From the NCBI GenBank assembly GCA_023409175.1, contig JAEYIG010000118.1:1-8537 (forward strand): a DNA stretch of 8,537 nt. Direction: 5' to 3'. The notes beneath the pieces are model-generated. The model had not been told where the DNA came from. It made no database searches and saw only the letters and a list, made by a program, of their open reading frames with translations. A program made the translations under genes and the position numbers. Source of the stretch: Pseudomonadota bacterium (lineage in GTDB: Bacteria; Pseudomonadota; Gammaproteobacteria; Burkholderiales; Burkholderiaceae_D). Position 1 is the stretch's first letter. Every line of letters begins with the position of its first letter. This document shows, piece after piece, positions 1 to 6,900 of the stretch.

Positions 1-128
1 GAGCTGATGTCATTGTGGCCTTCGACGCTTGCGCGACGGCTGGCGTAATCGTATATCGCAGCTGACTGGGCCTCATTGACAAAAGCCTCGATCAGGTTCT
101 GTTCCGTACGTGTTCCTTTAAGATCCAT
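1..128 (-). CDS. Rubrerythrin-family protein, N-terminal fragment (gene runs off the left edge)
   Basis: Only the first 42 codons are visible. The translation begins MDLKGTRTEQNLIEAF and continues with an E-x-Q-S segment at residues 19-22. This matches the usual rubrerythrin opening (M-x-LKGS/T-x-TE-x-NL-x-x-AF-x-x-E-x-Q-A-x-x-x-Y). Glu19 aligns with the first di-iron ligand of the ferritin-like four-helix domain. Rubrerythrins are cytoplasmic di-iron plus rubredoxin-type iron proteins that reduce hydrogen peroxide, mostly in anaerobes and microaerophiles. The start is well supported by a strong GGGGAGGTG Shine-Dalgarno at 133-141, four bases before the ATG. The remaining iron ligands and the C-terminal rubredoxin domain lie outside the window, so it could also be a rubredoxin-less ferritin-like relative. 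The residues after Glu19 (AAIYDYASRR) differ from the common ARNRY-x-Y-x-A pattern, so this is not the most typical subtype. It is transcribed away from rho's terminator under its own upstream region. Confidence 0.8.
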   Translation of the reverse strand, partial: MDLKGTRTEQNLIEAFVNEAQSAAIYDYASRRASVEGHNDIS

Positions 129-157
129 TTTTCACCTCCCCGAATTTTATTCGTTTT

Positions 158-192
158 AATATTTTTTATTGGTCTTAAAAATATTTTTTATT
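158..192. repeat. Two 13-base direct repeats at 22-base spacing
   Basis: AATATTTTTTATT occurs at 158-170 and again at 180-192, exactly 22 bases apart (about two helical turns). Both copies lie between the rubrerythrin start and the palindrome at 219-234. The phased A/T tracts may bend the DNA or form a pair of same-face protein sites; low complexity is the simpler explanation. Confidence 0.5.
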
Positions 193-218
193 TGAGAACA
201 ATGAATATATTATCAGTC

Positions 219-234
219 AAATAATCGATTATTT
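219..234. promoter_or_regulatory. Perfect 16-bp palindrome, candidate operator
   Basis: The sequence AAATAATCGATTATTT is fully self-complementary. It lies about 90 bases upstream of the rubrerythrin start, next to the TTGACT and GATAAT elements that may form the promoter. A dyad in this position is what a dimeric repressor or activator would bind, and rubrerythrin genes are often controlled by peroxide- or oxygen-responsive regulators. The sequence is not a clear match to the Fur, PerR or FNR consensus as I know them. In such AT-rich DNA a chance palindrome is possible. Confidence 0.3.
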
Positions 235-353
235 AAACGAAATTTACAATAATTTTAATCACATGGCTTATTAAAAATACAAATGGGACGATTATGTCAT
301 TTGCTGAAGTAAAGTATTGAACCGGTATTGATGATCCGGCAATTTTTCCGTCC

Positions 354-389
354 AAAAAAAACGGTTACGTTTTAAGGTAACCGTTTTTT
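354..389 (-). terminator. Intrinsic terminator after rho (bidirectional in form)
   Basis: An inverted repeat of 13 bp (356-368 with 377-389) has an 8-base loop, a GC-containing core (CGGTTAC/GTAACCG) and A/T runs on both flanks. On the minus strand it starts 17 bases after the rho stop codon and ends in a run of seven or more U residues, the classic intrinsic form. The symmetric flanks mean it could also stop plus-strand transcription, although no plus-strand gene is seen here. Confidence 0.88.
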
Positions 390-406
390 ATAAAAACATT
401 TTGCTA

Positions 407-1669
407 TTAACCGCCACGACGCATCAGGTCAAAGAAATCGGCATTGTTTTTCGTTGCCTTCATCTTGTCCAGAATGAATTCCATTGCCTCGATCTCGTCC
501 ATGCCATAGAGCAGTTTGCGAAGAATCCAGATTTTCTGAAGCTGGTCTGGCTTGATCAGCAATTCCTCGCGGCGGGTACCGGACTTGTTGAGGTTAATCG
601 ACGGGTAAACGCGTTTTTCGGCAAGGCGACGTTCCAGATGGACTTCCATATTGCCTGTGCCCTTGAATTCTTCATAAATCACGTCGTCCATGCGGCTGCC
701 GGTTTCGACAAGCGCCGTTGCAATGATGGTCAGTGAGCCGCCTTCCTCAACGTTACGTGCTGCGCCGAAGAAGCGTTTCGGACGTTGCAGGGCGTTGGCA
801 TCGACACCCCCCGTCAAAACCTTGCCAGAGGCCGGAATGACGGTATTGTAGGCCCTTGCCAGCCGGGTGATGGAGTCAAGGAGAATGACGACGTCTTTTT
901 TCATTTCAACCAGACGTTTGGCCTTTTCAAGGACCATTTCGGCAACCTGGACGTGACGTGTCGCCGGTTCGTCAAACGTGGAAGCGACGACTTCGCCACG
1001 GACGGAACGTTGCATTTCAGTCACTTCTTCAGGACGTTCGTCAATCAGCAGCACGAAAAGGATAACGTCAGGGTGATTGGTGGTAATGGCATGGGCCATG
1101 TGTTGCAGCATGACGGTCTTGCCCGATTTCGGGGAGGCGACCAGGAGGCCGCGCTGGCCTTTGCCGACAGGGGCGATCATGTCGATGATGCGGCCGGTGA
1201 TGTTTTCCTGCGAACTGATGTCCCGTTCAAGTTTCAACGGTTCATCCGGATGGAGTGGCGTCAGGTTTTCGAACAGCATCCGGTGTTTGGATTGTTCCGG
1301 TGGGGCGCCGTTGACCTTGTCGACTTTCACCAGGGCAAAATAACGTTCGCCGTCTTTCGGGGTCCTGACTTCGCCTTCAATGGAATCCCCCGTATGAAGG
1401 TTGAATCGCCTGATTTGTGACGGGGAAATGTAGATATCGTCAGTTGAAGCCATGTAGCTGGCATCAGGGGAACGCAGAAAACCGAAGCCGTCCGGCAGGA
1501 TTTCCAGTGCGCCGTCACCGTAAACCTGTTCGCCTGCCTTGGCGCGTTTTTTGAGGATGGCAAACATGAGTTCCTGTTTGCGCATACGTGCAGCGTTTTC
1601 GATTTCGAGGCCGAGCGCCATTTCCAGCAGTGCAGAGACGTGCAGAGACTTTAATTCAGATAAATGCAT
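407..1669 (-). CDS. rho: Transcription termination factor Rho
   Basis: A 420-residue protein with nearly the same length and numbering as E. coli Rho (419). Rho is a cytoplasmic hexameric RNA-dependent ATPase/helicase that binds unstructured C-rich (rut) RNA and dissociates transcription complexes. The N-terminal helical region spans about residues 1-48. The OB-fold primary RNA site includes the RNP1-like GFGFLR (61-66) and [15 protein letters not shown] (77-91). The ATPase core has Walker A ASPKSGKT (178-185), LLIDERPEE with the catalytic Glu211 and Arg212 (a bicyclomycin contact in E. coli), and Walker B VILLD ending at Asp265. Q-loop residues [21 protein letters not shown] (about 286-306) and arginine-finger Arg366 are also present, so it should be fully active. 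The gene ends in tandem stops (TAA then TAG), 17 bases before a strong terminator. It lies 113 bases downstream of trxA. No good Shine-Dalgarno precedes the ATG, but the N-terminus [18 protein letters not shown] matches the family start. The leader looks rut-like, consistent with autoregulation. Confidence 0.98.
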   Translation of the reverse strand: MHLSELKSLHVSALLEMALGLEIENAARMRKQELMFAILKKRAKAGEQVYGDGALEILPDGFGFLRSPDASYMASTDDIYISPSQIRRFNLHTGDSIEGEVRTPKDGERYFALVKVDKVNGAPPEQSKHRMLFENLTPLHPDEPLKLERDISSQENITGRIIDMIAPVGKGQRGLLVASPKSGKTVMLQHMAHAITTNHPDVILFVLLIDERPEEVTEMQRSVRGEVVASTFDEPATRHVQVAEMVLEKAKRLVEMKKDVVILLDSITRLARAYNTVIPASGKVLTGGVDANALQRPKRFFGAARNVEEGGSLTIIATALVETGSRMDDVIYEEFKGTGNMEVHLERRLAEKRVYPSINLNKSGTRREELLIKPDQLQKIWILRKLLYGMDEIEAMEFILDKMKATKNNADFFDLMRRGG

Positions 1670-1747
1670 AATGTTAAAACTTAAGGTTTACAACGAGAGA
1701 TTGAATCAAGAAGAGATTTACCGTTGGAGACTGTGATGAAGGTTGAA
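1670..1747 (-). promoter_or_regulatory. C/U-rich, G-poor rho leader (candidate rut / autoregulation site)
   Basis: Read on the minus strand, the stretch between the hairpin at 1748-1770 and the rho ATG has about 20 C and only 7 G. It contains repeated pyrimidine-rich pieces such as TCTCCAAC, AATCTCTTC and CAATCTCTCG. This is the composition that Rho binds (YC dinucleotides in unstructured RNA). In E. coli the rho leader is subject to Rho-dependent attenuation; by analogy this may be an autogenous control site. The site is inferred from composition only. No clear sigma-70 promoter for rho alone was identified here. Confidence 0.4.
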
Positions 1748-1770
1748 AATGGCGGTGCGAAACCGCCATT
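1748..1770 (-). terminator. Hairpin between trxA and rho, possible leaky terminator
   Basis: Nine-base arms AATGGCGGT and ACCGCCATT (1748-1756 and 1762-1770) enclose a 5-base loop and start 12 bases after the trxA stop on the minus strand. Only four U residues follow (CCAUUUUC), so termination may be partial, letting some trxA transcripts continue into rho. It could also act as a 3'-end stabilising hairpin for the trxA mRNA. Confidence 0.5.
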
Positions 1771-1782
1771 GACGTGATGATA

Positions 1783-2109
1783 TCAGATATTGCTATCGAT
1801 AAAGGCCGTTAACTGGCTTTTACTCAAGGCTCCTACTTTTTGCGAAACAATAGCGCCATTTTTAAACAAAATCAATGTCGGAATGCCACGAATGCCAAAT
1901 TTAGCCGGGGTTGCCGGGTTGGAATCGACATCCATTTTCGTAAAATTGACCTTGCCGGCATATTCGGATGCGACTTCGTCGACTATCGGTGCAATCATTT
2001 TGCACGGGCCACACCATTCTGCCCAAAAATCGACCAGAACGGGTTTATCGGATTTCAGTACGTCTGCTTCAAAGGAAGCATCGTTGATGGTTTTGATGTT
2101 GTTAGCCAT
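1783..2109 (-). CDS. trxA: Thioredoxin 1 (TrxA)
   Basis: A 108-residue protein, the usual size for bacterial thioredoxin 1. It is a cytoplasmic protein-disulfide reductant, reduced by thioredoxin reductase and serving ribonucleotide reductase, peroxiredoxins and other enzymes. The active site WCGPC is at residues 32-36 within [16 protein letters not shown]. The cis-proline loop GIPT (Pro77) and the C-terminal [12 protein letters not shown] helix are in place. The chosen start gives [10 protein letters not shown] and has a GAGGA Shine-Dalgarno four bases upstream. The same frame stays open to an ATG at 2262, but that would add 51 residues unlike any thioredoxin and lacks a ribosome-binding site, so I reject it. 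It is followed by a hairpin and rho, an arrangement also seen in E. coli, and is likely transcribed from the long AT-rich region upstream. Confidence 0.97.
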   Translation of the reverse strand: MANNIKTINDASFEADVLKSDKPVLVDFWAEWCGPCKMIAPIVDEVASEYAGKVNFTKMDVDSNPATPAKFGIRGIPTLILFKNGAIVSQKVGALSKSQLTAFIDSNI

Positions 2110-2113
2110 GATG

Positions 2114-2118
2114 TCCTC
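2114..2118 (-). promoter_or_regulatory. Ribosome-binding site fixing the trxA start
   Basis: GAGGA on the minus strand lies four bases before the ATG at 2109. It decides between this start and the longer open frame beginning at 2262. Confidence 0.8.
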
Positions 2119-2251
2119 GAAAAAAGAGGGGGAGCATTCGTTAAAAAACAGTCCCGAAAAAATGTTTGTTGGAAATATTGGGATACCGGTTGATTCATGA
2201 ATATAAATGAATATGGAAAATATATTACATGAAAGACGCAGATATTGCAGA

Positions 2252-2350
2252 GCCGTAATCAATAAAACCGATTCGGCATTTAATTCCAGATTTTAACGTA
2301 AACCTGTTCTGAAAAATAATGCCATAATCAATAAAATCAAAATTGATTAT
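2252..2350. repeat. Cluster of RTAATCAAT motifs upstream of trxA
   Basis: GCCGTAATCAATAAAA (2252-2267) and GCCATAATCAATAAAA (2321-2336) match at 15 of 16 bases, 69 bases apart. A third, inverted copy, ATTGATTAT (2342-2350), pairs with ATAATCAAT (2324-2332) across a 9-base spacer, forming a dyad that abuts the candidate -10 at 2346-2351. These could be binding sites of one regulator; the sites do not fit the FNR or IHF spacing I know. Confidence 0.45.
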
Positions 2351-2398
2351 AACCAAAAAACGCCGGCATTTTGAAACAACAGCCATCCGGGTTTGAAA

Positions 2399-2453
2399 AC
2401 AGGAGCGCCTGTGCAACAGGATTATATTTTCTTTCAATCAATATTGCACAGGC
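2399..2453 (-). terminator. Stem-loop cluster after the efflux operon, probable terminator
   Basis: Starting 20 bases after the outer-membrane-channel stop codon, the minus strand carries GCCTGTGCAA (2444-2453), which can pair perfectly with TTGCACAGGC (2407-2416) across a 27-base loop. The second arm can instead form a tight CCTGT-TGC-ACAGG hairpin (2408-2420) or ACAGG-CGCT-CCTGT (2399-2412), the latter followed by TTTTC. The last form resembles a weak intrinsic terminator. This is the only plausible operon end I see before the trxA region. Confidence 0.45.
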
Positions 2454-2473
2454 CAATGTTCATTTTGGCACAA

Positions 2474-3931
2474 TCAGCCTTTCGTATTTTCTGCTACTGC
2501 CGGAGCCGCGGTTTTTGCCGTCTTGGCAGTATTCGGCTCAACAAGACCGCCACCCAGTGAACGGTACAGTTCGACCGTGTTGATCAGCCGTAAGAGGCGC
2601 GCATCCACCAGTGACTGCTGTGCCGCGAATTGCTGGCGCTGCGAATCAAAAACTTCCAGAGAACTGGCAATGCCATTTGAGTATCGCGCCTCAGACAGTT
2701 TCAAACGTTCCGTTTCCGATTTCAGAACGGCCGCCTGTGCGTTGACCTGTTCGTTCAACCAGTCACGGGCCATGAGGGCGTCGGCGACTTCACGGAAAGC
2801 GACCTGAACGGTTTTTTCATATTGCGCGACAGCGATGTTCTTGCGGGCTTCCGCCAGATCCAGATTGCTGACATTACGGCCGGCATCGAAAATCGGAAGC
2901 GTCAATTGCGGCATGAATGTCCACGCACCGGAACCGGCATCGAAAAGGCCTGATAAAGTCGGGCTGGCCGTTCCGGCAAATCCCGTCAGGGTGATGCGAG
3001 GGAAGAAAGCTGCCCTTGCCGCACCGATATTGGCATTGGCCGATTTCAGTTTCTGTTCGTACTGGCGGACATCCGGGCGGTTGGTCAACAGGTCGGACGG
3101 CAGCCCTGCAGGAATGTCCTGCATGATATCGTCTTCGGACAGCTCATGGGCGGCAGGCAAGTCCTTGATCTGTTTTCCGCCGATCAGGACGACCAGCGCG
3201 TTTTCCGTCTGGGCACGCTGTCGCTGAAGCGTGGAAAGCGATACGAGTGCCGATTGCATCAGGGTTTCATACTGACGTAGTTCCAGGGCGGAAGATGCTC
3301 CGACTTCGTAACGTTTCTGCATCAGCTCGTAGCTGCGCTTGTATGATTCATAGGATTCTTTCGCCAGTTCGATCTGCTTGGCCTGTGCTCGCTCTGTCAG
3401 GTACGTTTTGGCGACTTCGGACACGAGACTGATGTAGGCGGCACGCTGGGCTTCTTCCGTAGAGAGATATTCTGCCAGCGCGGCATCCGTCAGGCTTTTG
3501 ACACGACCGAAAAAGTCCAGTTCGAATGAAGCCAGACCCAGTCCGACAGTGTAATTGCCCTGTGTGGCCATGCCGCCGGTTGTGCTGACGGCTCTTTGGC
3601 GAGTGCCTGCGCCCTGGGCTTCAAAGTTTGGCAGGCGGTCGGCGAACTGGACGCCATACAATGCACGGGCTTCCTCAATCCGGAGGGCGGCGACTCTCAA
3701 GTCACGGTTGTTTTCAATGGCCGCCGCTATCAATGCCTTAAGACGCGGCTCGTGGAAGAACTCATTCCAACCGATTTGGGTGGCAGGCGTTTTTGCCGCG
3801 GCATCATCCGCCTTGCCAGGGAACTGGTTTTCGATCGGGGCATCCGGACGGACATAATTGGGCGCCATGCTGCAACTGCTCAAGACGCCCGCCGCCACCA
3901 AGGCGAGGGTTATTTGCTTAATCATCTTCAT
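2474..3931 (-). CDS. Outer-membrane efflux channel lipoprotein (OprM/NodT family)
   Basis: A 485-residue TolC-like outer-membrane factor, the usual size of OprM-type channels, forming the trimeric beta-barrel and periplasmic alpha-helical tunnel that carries drugs out of the cell. A signal peptide ends in the lipobox LSSC, with Cys20 to be lipidated; Ser and Met after Cys suit outer-membrane sorting. Two outer-membrane-efflux repeats follow (about 60-250 and 280-460). The second holds the family signature LPSDLLTNRPDVRQYEQ (277-293) and ANIGAARAAFFPRITLTG (300-317). The C-terminal tail is Ala/Thr-rich (about 468-483). The frame's first ATG overlaps the 3' end of the RND gene by 14 bases. An AAGGA Shine-Dalgarno (3934-3938) lies only two bases before it but eight bases before the in-frame ATG at 3925, so the true start may be 3925 (MIKQITLALVAAG, two residues shorter). 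It is the last gene of the efflux operon. Substrates cannot be told from sequence. Confidence 0.95.
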   Translation of the reverse strand: MKMIKQITLALVAAGVLSSCSMAPNYVRPDAPIENQFPGKADDAAAKTPATQIGWNEFFHEPRLKALIAAAIENNRDLRVAALRIEEARALYGVQFADRLPNFEAQGAGTRQRAVSTTGGMATQGNYTVGLGLASFELDFFGRVKSLTDAALAEYLSTEEAQRAAYISLVSEVAKTYLTERAQAKQIELAKESYESYKRSYELMQKRYEVGASSALELRQYETLMQSALVSLSTLQRQRAQTENALVVLIGGKQIKDLPAAHELSEDDIMQDIPAGLPSDLLTNRPDVRQYEQKLKSANANIGAARAAFFPRITLTGFAGTASPTLSGLFDAGSGAWTFMPQLTLPIFDAGRNVSNLDLAEARKNIAVAQYEKTVQVAFREVADALMARDWLNEQVNAQAAVLKSETERLKLSEARYSNGIASSLEVFDSQRQQFAAQQSLVDARLLRLINTVELYRSLGGGLVEPNTAKTAKTAAPAVAENTKG

Positions 3932-6900
3932 TGTCCTTCTGGTTTTCCTTGTTCGTCTGGTTTTCCGGATCAGTCTGATTTTCCTTGTCCTTCTTGCCGC
4001 GATTCAGGAAATCCCACGAGATTTTCCATGGTTTTTTCCGGTCCTGGGTATTGTTACGTGCATACATCGACTGTTGACGCGGGCTGCCGCCAAACAGTGA
4101 GCGGACCACGATAAAGAAGATCGGCACCAGATACACGGCCAGGACCGTTGCTGCAATCATACCGAACAAGACGCCGGTACCGATAGCACGCTGCGCTGCC
4201 GAACCGGCTCCGCTTGCGATAGCCAGAGGAACGACACCCAGAATAAAGGCCAGCGACGTCATGATAATCGGCCTGAAACGCAGTCTGACGGCTTCAAGGG
4301 TCGATCGGATCAGCCCTTTACCCTGTGCCTGCAGATCCTTGGCGAATTCGACGATCAGAATCGCGTTTTTCGCGGCAAGACCGATCGTCGCAATCAGCCC
4401 GACCTTGAAGTACACGTCATTCGGCATACCGCGGAGGAACACACCGATCAGGGCACCGAAAACGCCGAGCGGGACCACCAGCAGTACGGCAACCGGGATC
4501 GACGTGCTTTCATAAAGCGCGGCCAGACAGAGGAAAACAGCCAGAAGGGAGAGGGCGTAAAGCATCGGGGCCTGAGAGCCGGAAGTCTTTTCTTCCAGCG
4601 ACTGGCCTGTCCATTCATAACCGAAACCTTCAGGCAACTGCTGCATCAGGGCGACCATTTCATCCATTGCCGCACCGGTACTGTATCCTTCAGCCGGCGA
4701 ACCGGTAATACGCATTGCCGGATAGCCGTTGTAACGAATCAGCTGTACAGGGCCGTTTGACCATTCCGAACTGGAAAAGGCCGAGAAAGGCACCATGGTA
4801 CCGCTCTTGTTACGGACATACAGGTTCTTGATGCTGTCAGGCGTCATACGGTTGGATGCATCCAGTTGGACGACAACCCTCTGCTGGCGTCCCTTGCTGT
4901 CGAAATCGTTGACATAGTTCGAACCGAAAGCCGTCGCCAGAGTGGAATTGATATCGTCAAACGTGACGCCCAGTGCATTGGCCTTTTCCCGGTCGATCTT
5001 CAATTCAAGCTGTGGGGCATTTTCCATACCGTCAAAACGGACATTCTTGAAGACCTTGCTCTGCCGTGCCAATTGAAGCAGCTGGTTACGTGCAGCCACC
5101 AACGCTTCATTGCCTTTGCTTGCGCGATCCTGCAACCGGAATACGAAACCGGATTCCGTACCCAGTTCCCGGATAGGAGGAGGGCTCATCGGGAATACGA
5201 CGGCGTCACGGATCTGGGAGAAACGTCCGAAGGCGCGTCCGACAATGGCATCGGCGGAGTCTTCCGATCCACGTTCGTCCCAGTCTTTCAACGTCACGAA
5301 AGCCAGACCGCCGTTTTGACCGTTACCCGAGAAACTGTGGCCGACAACGGTCACGACGTGATCGACGCCCGGTTCTTTCATGAACTGGTCTTCAACGACT
5401 TTAAGGGCTTCCAGTGTTCGGGTCTGGGTGGCACCGGCGGGCAACTGGACGTTGGTATAAACGTAGCCCTGATCCTCATTCGGAAGGAAGGAGGTCGGCA
5501 GCTTCCAGAACATGAAAGCGGTGACGATAACGATCGCTCCGTAAATGAGCATGTAACGCATGGTTTTTCCAAGTGTCCTGGAAACCTGGCGTTCGTACGT
5601 CATGGTCAGATTGTGGAACTTGCGGTTGAACCAGCCGAAGAAGCCTTTCTTTTCCTCATGATCTTCCGGATTGATCGGTTTAAGGATGGTTGCGCACAGT
5701 GCCGGTGTCAGGGACAGGGCAAGGAAAGCCGAGAATGCCATGGCAGAAACCATCGCAAGCGAAAACTGGCGATAAATCGCACCGACCGAGCCGCCGAAGA
5801 ACGCCATCGGAATGAAAACGGCCGTCAGGACCAGCGAAATACCAACAATAGCGCCGGTGATCTGGCCCATGGCTTTATATGTCGCTTCACGCGGCGACAA
5901 TCCTTCTGTCGCCATAATACGCTCCACGTTTTCCACCACCACAATCGCATCGTCAATCAGAATACCGATCGAAAGCACCATACCGAACATGGAAAGCATG
6001 TTGATGGAAAAGCCTAATGCATTCATGACGGCAAACGTCCCCAACAGGGCAATCGGAACCACAATCGTCGGAATGATCGTATACCGGAAATTCTGAAGGA
6101 AAATGTACATAATGACGAAAACGAGGAAGATACCTTCAAACAGCGTTTTCACCACTTCATGGATCGAGACCTTGACGAACAGGGACGTATCGTTCTGGAT
6201 ACTGTAAGTCACGCCTTTCGGGAAATACTGGGACAGTTCTTCCATCTTGTCGCGGATGGATTGCATGGTCGCCATCGTGTTTGCCGTCGGGGTCGGCAAC
6301 ACGCCGAACGCGCCGATCGGCTTGCCGTCAAGACGGGCGTAACTTTCATAGGACTGTCCGCCCAGTTCGACGCGCGCGACGTCTTTCAGCCGGACGAGAG
6401 AACCGTCCGTGTTGGCGCGCAAAACGATCTGTCCGAATTCTTCAGGCGTGTTCAATTGCCCGCGAACGTTGATGTTGGCGGTAAACGTTTCCGTGCCGAC
6501 GTTAGGCGCACCGGCAATGGCACCGGAGGTGACCACGGCATTTTGTGCCCGGATTGCGTTGGCGACGTCATTTGGCGTCAGTTTCAGGCCGGTCAGCTTG
6601 ATCGGATCGATCCAGATACGCATGGCGTTTTCCGAACCGAAAATGGTGGCATCGCCGACACCGGGAAGACGTTTGATGTCGTTGACGACGTTACGCGAAA
6701 GATAATCACCCAGCTGAATCGGCGTCATGCTGCCGTCGGTCGAGGAAAGACCGATAATCGCCATGTAGTTGCTTCGGGCCTTGTTGATCTGCACGCCCTG
6801 TTGCGTCACAGCCGAAGGCAAACGCGATTCAATACGTTTGATGCGGTTCTGTACGTCAACGGCAGCCAGTTCAACGTCGGTTTCCGGCGTAAAAGTCAGG

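Larger units (their letters stand above)
129..353 (-). promoter_or_regulatory. AT-rich upstream region of the rubrerythrin gene
   Basis: No gene is visible between the rubrerythrin start and the rho terminator. The segment is strongly AT-rich. Read on the minus strand it holds TTGACT (complement of 215-220), followed directly by GATAAT, either of which could be part of a promoter, but I cannot pair a good -35 with a good -10 at 17 bases. It also contains a perfect 16-bp palindrome at 219-234 and a 13-base direct repeat at 158-170 and 180-192, described separately. A promoter for the rubrerythrin gene must lie here or overlap it, because the terminator at 354-389 isolates the gene from rho. 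The exact promoter is not resolved. Confidence 0.5.
2110..2406 (-). promoter_or_regulatory. AT-rich trxA upstream region, with candidate promoter at 2346-2375
   Basis: No gene is visible in the gap between trxA and the efflux operon's end. On the minus strand a perfect TATAAT (complement of 2346-2351) lies 18 bases after TTCAAA (complement of 2370-2375, four of six matches to TTGACA). This would give trxA an untranslated leader of about 230 bases. Weaker alternatives are closer to the gene, for example TAATAT near 2220, so the promoter assignment is tentative. The region also carries three copies of an AATCAAT-type motif, listed separately. Confidence 0.4.

Noticed and set aside
240..389. Possible small RNA or tiny peptide on the plus strand ending at the bidirectional terminator
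   Set aside because: TTTACA at 243-248 has no properly spaced -10, and the only short frame (ATG at 295, eight codons) has no good ribosome-binding site. The terminator is explained by rho.
785..1420. Plus-strand open frame (211 codons) opposite rho
   Set aside because: Antisense to the highly conserved rho coding sequence, with no domain resemblance or ribosome-binding support.
1630..1648. Tandem TGCAGAGAC repeat near the 5' end of rho
   Set aside because: It falls in codons for the conserved SLHVSALL segment of Rho and is explained by coding sequence.
2110..2130. Hairpin CCTC-TTTTTTC-GAGG that could hide the trxA ribosome-binding site
   Set aside because: Only four base pairs with a seven-base loop; too weak to claim regulation without conservation data.
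2110..2262. Possible 51-residue N-terminal extension of thioredoxin from an ATG at 2262
   Set aside because: The extension has no thioredoxin or signal-peptide logic and no ribosome-binding site, while the ATG at 2109 has GAGGA four bases upstream and gives the standard 108-residue protein.
2324..2350. FNR-type site suggested by ATCAA and TTGAT half-sites
   Set aside because: The half-sites are in the wrong order and spacing for TTGAT-N4-ATCAA, so an FNR call is not supported.
4866..6017. Long plus-strand open frame (383 codons) opposite the RND gene
   Set aside because: It lies wholly antisense to a well-supported conserved transporter and its translation is rich in His, Arg, Asp and Gly with no recognisable domain; typical of a complementary-frame shadow.
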